Shown: in pieces, positions 6,661-7,018 of the stretch | Layout: the number at the start of each line of letters is the position of its first letter | How positions within the stretch are numbered: position 1 is the stretch's first letter | Source: Rikenellaceae bacterium | GTDB lineage: Bacteria; Bacteroidota; Bacteroidia; Bacteroidales; Rikenellaceae | Direction of reading: 5' to 3' | Length of the DNA: 7,018 bases | Assembly (NCBI GenBank): GCA_020859745.1 | Contig: JAJBVQ010000098.1 | Coordinates: 1 to 7,018 of the forward strand | Notes under the pieces: model-generated | What the model was told of the DNA's origin: nothing | The model's database searches: none | Seen by the model: the letters and a program-made list of their open reading frames with translations, nothing else | Translations under genes and position numbers: made by a program

Positions 6661-6681
6661 CCATAAAGCCCGGATTTATGG
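6661..6681. promoter_or_regulatory. Near-perfect 21-bp dyad, candidate operator for glpD and/or pdxB
   Basis: CCATAAA (6661-6667) and TTTATGG (6675-6681) are perfect inverted arms around a 7-nt spacer. Within the spacer CC/GG (6669-6670 and 6672-6673) is also symmetric, so 9 of 10 base pairs around the centre at 6671 match. It lies 43 bp upstream of the glpD ATG and 14 bp upstream of the pdxB ATG. Size and symmetry suit a dimeric regulator. The regulator is not encoded in this window and its identity is unknown. Confidence 0.55.
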
Positions 6682-6682
6682 T

Positions 6683-6690
6683 TAAGTTTG
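6683..6690 (+). promoter_or_regulatory. Possible Bacteroidota -7 element for pdxB
   Basis: TAAGTTTG matches the Bacteroidota primary-sigma -7 consensus TAnnTTTG at all six fixed positions. No convincing TTTG/TTG -33 box lies at the expected distance upstream (around 6658-6663). It ends 5 nt before the chosen pdxB ATG, so if it is used, the transcript would be leaderless or nearly so. A chance match is possible. On the - strand no equally good match was found ahead of glpD (the best is AGATTTTG, complement of 6650-6657). Confidence 0.35.
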
Positions 6691-6695
6691 CAGGT

Positions 6696-7018
6696 ATGAA
6701 AATCGTGATAGACGACAAGATCCCCTTTATCCGGGGGGTGTTCGAGCCGTACGCCGAGGTGGCGTACCTGCCGGGCGGGCGGATAGACGCGGAAACTGTG
6801 CGGGACGCGGACGCGCTGATCGTCCGCACCCGCACGCGCTGCGACGCGGCGTTGCTGGAGGGAAGCGCGGTACGGATGATCGCCACGGCGACCATCGGCT
6901 ACGACCATATCGACATGGAATACTGCCGGGAACGGGGCATCCGGGTGGCGACGGCGGCGGGGTGCAATGCGCGGGGGGTGCTGCAATGGTTCTGCGCCGC
7001 GTTGCTGGCGATGGATAT
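6696..7018 (+). CDS. pdxB: 4-phosphoerythronate dehydrogenase, N-terminal part (3' end cut off)
   Basis: The frame opens with ATG at 6696 and stays open to the window end, showing 107 residues of a protein normally about 350-380 long. PdxB oxidises 4-phospho-D-erythronate in the DXP-dependent route to pyridoxal 5'-phosphate, in the cytoplasm with a nicotinamide cofactor. The N-terminus MKIVIDDKIPFIRGVFEPYA and YLPGGRID, RTRTRC (44-49), ATATIGYDHIDMEYC (63-77) and GCN (89-91) are characteristic of PdxB among D-2-hydroxyacid dehydrogenases. The nucleotide-binding domain core and catalytic Arg/Glu/His lie beyond the window. An in-frame ATG at 6678 would add six residues (MVKFAG), but homologues begin at MKI, so 6696 is preferred. 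The gene diverges from glpD across 78 bp. Confidence 0.93.
   Translation, partial: MKIVIDDKIPFIRGVFEPYAEVAYLPGGRIDAETVRDADALIVRTRTRCDAALLEGSAVRMIATATIGYDHIDMEYCRERGIRVATAAGCNARGVLQWFCAALLAMD

Overview
The window looks like chromosomal DNA from a GC-rich member of the Bacteroidota, most probably an Alistipes-like gut bacterium. Three things suggest this. Start codons lack strong Shine-Dalgarno sequences and several sit behind A/T-rich stretches. A TAnnTTTG-type -7 motif stands before pdxB. A cysteate-synthase-like gene is present, which fits sulfonolipid producers such as Alistipes. The taxonomic placement is inference from protein recollection and composition, not from a database search.

Layout, left to right. 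(1) 1-926, + strand: the C-terminal three quarters of a fold-type II PLP enzyme, best read as cysteate synthase. (2) 946-993: a long perfect hairpin with a GCAA tetraloop between two convergent genes, a likely shared terminator. (3) 6617 down to 1005, - strand: four co-directional genes, in transcription order glpD (glycerol-3-phosphate dehydrogenase), glpK (glycerol kinase), glpF (aquaglyceroporin) and an M20-family amidohydrolase. (4) 6618-6695: a divergent intergenic region holding a near-perfect 21-bp dyad. (5) 6696-7018, + strand: the N-terminal part of pdxB (4-phosphoerythronate dehydrogenase), cut by the window end.

The three glp genes form a complete glycerol catabolic route: GlpF admits glycerol, GlpK phosphorylates it to sn-glycerol 3-phosphate, and GlpD oxidises that to dihydroxyacetone phosphate while feeding electrons to the quinone pool. 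No glycerol regulator is visible here. The amidohydrolase follows glpF by only 32 bp and may simply ride on the transcript.

The coding content is ordinary. The unexplained structure lies between genes. The 469-bp gap between glpK and glpF is bounded by imperfect terminal inverted repeats of 17-18 bp and is full of short hairpins and internal repeats, so it resembles a small non-autonomous mobile or dispersed repeat. The 123-bp glpD-glpK gap carries an 11-bp perfect stem enclosing a second hairpin, and shares a 17-nt repeat with the larger gap. The 21-bp dyad upstream of glpD and pdxB is a good operator candidate. I found no tRNA, rRNA, CRISPR array, transposase or defence gene.
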